From positions 1,791,501 to 1,855,500 of the forward strand of contig NZ_CP085876.1 of the NCBI RefSeq assembly GCF_013284245.2: DNA of 64,000 nt, in the 5' to 3' direction. Source of the DNA: Brevibacillus sp. DP1.3A (GTDB taxonomy: Bacteria > Bacillota > Bacilli > Brevibacillales > Brevibacillaceae). A program made the position numbers and the translations under genes. The notes under the pieces are model-generated. The model made no database searches. It had not been told where the DNA came from and saw only the letters and a program-made list of their open reading frames with translations. This document shows, piece by piece, positions 62,369-64,000 of this stretch (its first letter is position 1; the number at the start of each line of letters is the position of its first letter).

Positions 62369-64000
62369 ATGCCCCAAAACCTCAAGACGAGTAGCGTCGA
62401 GCTCTTGATGCGCCTACGCAGAGATGGAATTTTTTTATGGGAGGAAAATGGGAGCCTGCGTTATAGAGCCCCAAGAGGAACGCTTGCAGCGGATGACTTA
62501 CAGGCGTTAAAAGAACAGAAAGCAGACATTCTCGCTCTTTTGCGAGCCGAATCCCAACCGGTGAAGGTGGTACCAGATCCAGCAGCGCGATTTGTGCCTT
62601 TTCCCCTGACAGATGTGCAGTCTGCTTATTTGCTGGGCCGGTATGAGCTGTTTGGCTATGGTGGCGTGGCGTGCCATATCTACATGGAGCTGGACTATCC
62701 CGAGCTTGATCCGAAACGGGCGGAGGATGCGTGGAACCTGCTCATTGCAAGACATGACATGCTGCGCGCAACCATTGATCAGAACGGTCAGCAGCGCATT
62801 CTGGAGAAGGTTCCGCGTTTGACGATTACCTATACAGATACAAGTGACATGGATGAGCAAGAGGCAGGAACAAGGCTCGATGACATACGCGAAGCGATGG
62901 GACATCGCGTGTATGATACAGCCAAATGGCCGCTGTTTGATATCGGCTTGACGAAAACGAGCGACAGGGCTGTACTCCATGTATCGATGGAATTTCTCAT
63001 TGCGGATTGGGCGAGTATTTGGCTCTTGCTGGGTGAGTTTGAGGCCCTTTACAAAGAACCGGGAAAAACATTGCCCGCGTTGCCGATTACGTTTCGTGAT
63101 TACGTATTTGCCGAACGCAGCCTAAGAGAGACTACGGCGTATGGCAGAGACAAAGCGTACTGGCAGCAACGGATCGATGCATTGCCACAGGCTCCAGACC
63201 TGCCAATGGCGAGACAGCAGACCCAGAATGGAGACGCACGCTTTCGTCGTCGCTTCATTCGGTTAGATAATGCTTCGTGGGATGCCTTCAAGCGGCGTGC
63301 CCAGCAGCGAGGATTGACGCCAACCTCCGCAGTGATGACAGCCTTTGCCTCTGTGATCGAGCGCTGGAGTCGAAACCGTGCGTTTTGCCTGAATTTGACG
63401 TTGCTGAACAGACAGCCGCTGCATGAGCGAGTCCATGAGATTGTCGGGGATTTCACATCCGTCAATTTGCTTGCGGTTGATTGGGGATTGGAGCGTTCTT
63501 TTCAGGGGCGGGCGAAAACCATTCAAAAGCAGTTGTTTGAAGATTTGGATCACCGTTTGTTTTCCGGCGTGGAGGTCATGCGCGAGCTAGCGCGCAGGCG
63601 CGGGCGTGAAGCCGCTCTGATGCCAATCGTATTTACGAGCGCGATTGGGTTAGTGGAACCAGCGGAAGGCGGTCAGCTACAGGGCCAAATTGCTGGTCAT
63701 GGCATCAGTCAAACACCGCAGGTTTTCATCGATTGCCAAGCCATGGACAGCTCGGCAGGTTTGCAGGTGAACTGGGATGTGCGGGAGGGTGTTTTCCCTC
63801 TGCATGTCGTTGACGACATGTTTGATACTTTTGCAAAATTACTGCAATCTTTGGCGGGCAGTGAGCAAGTGTGGGAGGGAGCTGACGAAATTGCGTTGCC
63901 AGACTGGCAGCGAGAAGAGCGTCAGCAGGTGAATACGACCACCGCAGCTTTACCAGAGTACGCCTTGCATCAGCCAATCGTCACGCAAGCAATGACGACG
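62369..64000 (+). CDS. NRPS with docking domain and third Cy domain, 5' part only
   Basis: The first 544 residues of a synthetase that runs off the right edge. Residues 1-60 look like a TubC-type N-terminal docking domain (SSVELLMRLRRDGIFLWEEN, LKEQKADILALL), which would bind the end of the 3024-residue NRPS. Residues 70-510 are a Cy domain (FVPFPLTDVQSAYLLGRYEL, IGLVEPAEGGQLQ, HGISQTPQVFIDCQ). The active-site motif reads EFLIADWAS instead of DxxxxDxxS, so the first Asp is Glu. The start of the next domain, probably A, follows. ATG 62369 has AGGAGAG about 8 nt upstream. It would add a third cysteine or other Ser/Thr/Cys-type unit. Confidence 0.92.
   Translation, partial: MPQNLKTSSVELLMRLRRDGIFLWEENGSLRYRAPRGTLAADDLQALKEQKADILALLRAESQPVKVVPDPAARFVPFPLTDVQSAYLLGRYELFGYGGVACHIYMELDYPELDPKRAEDAWNLLIARHDMLRATIDQNGQQRILEKVPRLTITYTDTSDMDEQEAGTRLDDIREAMGHRVYDTAKWPLFDIGLTKTSDRAVLHVSMEFLIADWASIWLLLGEFEALYKEPGKTLPALPITFRDYVFAERSLRETTAYGRDKAYWQQRIDALPQAPDLPMARQQTQNGDARFRRRFIRLDNASWDAFKRRAQQRGLTPTSAVMTAFASVIERWSRNRAFCLNLTLLNRQPLHERVHEIVGDFTSVNLLAVDWGLERSFQGRAKTIQKQLFEDLDHRLFSGVEVMRELARRRGREAALMPIVFTSAIGLVEPAEGGQLQGQIAGHGISQTPQVFIDCQAMDSSAGLQVNWDVREGVFPLHVVDDMFDTFAKLLQSLAGSEQVWEGADEIALPDWQREERQQVNTTTAALPEYALHQPIVTQAMTT

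Noticed and set aside
1-64000. tRNA or rRNA genes
   Set aside because: I saw no cloverleaf or rRNA-like stretch when reading the intergenic gaps; a scan with tRNAscan-SE would be the decisive check.

Overview
The window looks like chromosomal DNA of a Gram-positive, spore-former-type Firmicute, most likely Brevibacillus or a close Paenibacillaceae relative. The reasons are strong GGAGG-type ribosome sites, frequent TTG/GTG starts, an SgrR/MFS pair, a salicylate-thiazoline siderophore locus, and Fur boxes of the GATAATGATAATCATTATC type. This taxonomic call is inference from gene style, not from a marker gene.

Region 1 (1-6.4 kb) is ordinary metabolism: the 3' part of a nitronate monooxygenase gene, nagA with a terminator, a nested palindromic intergenic element, an SgrR-type regulator divergent from an MFS transporter, and a PEP-mutase/isocitrate-lyase family enzyme.

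Region 2 (6.5-43.8 kb) is the main discovery: a large locus that reads as a type VI-like contractile injection system in a Gram-positive cell. It encodes a Ser/Thr kinase, a membrane VWA protein with an FHA-like cytosolic tail, and a 722-residue sheath-like protein that seems to combine TssB- and TssC-like parts. A tail-tube (Hcp-like) protein, a J-domain protein and a large Hsp70/actin-fold ATPase follow. There are also two FHA proteins, a PP2C phosphatase, a membrane PP2C pseudophosphatase with a TPR-like tail, and three unassigned proteins that are candidates for baseplate or anchor parts. Two duplicated spike modules (VgrG, pentapeptide protein, Imm11/DUF1629-like protein, DcrB/DUF1795-like protein) and a DUF4280 PAAR-like tip complete the set of likely machine parts. 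A 1981-residue VgrG-Rhs polymorphic toxin has a ParB-like C-terminal tip. No ClpV, TssJLM or standard TssE/F/G/K could be recognised, so the assembly and recycling logic appears different.

Between the spike modules (33-38 kb) lies an AT-rich graveyard of Rhs tips and immunity genes. It contains a 341-bp duplication of the Rhs core end carrying a PIN-like toxin broken by a stop codon, an eroded Rhs core fragment, an HNH toxin remnant, and CbrC-, SUKH-, HEAT-like and zinc-ribbon putative immunity genes. Related hairpin terminators recur after several of these units.

Region 3 (43.8-64 kb, running off the right edge) is a Fur-controlled siderophore locus of the pyochelin/yersiniabactin/ulbactin type. 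It holds an ECF-type S component (divergent), a type II thioesterase, a phosphopantetheinyl transferase and a salicyl-AMP ligase fused to a salicylate synthase. Next come an NRPS (ArCP-Cy-A(Cys)-PCP-Cy-A(Cys)-PCP with MT-like domains inserted in both A domains), a saccharopine-dehydrogenase-like reductase and a thiazolinyl imide reductase fused to an intact methyltransferase. The start of a further Cy-containing NRPS closes the window. Salicylate would be made, activated, loaded on the aryl carrier and condensed with two or more cysteines, which are cyclised, reduced and methylated.
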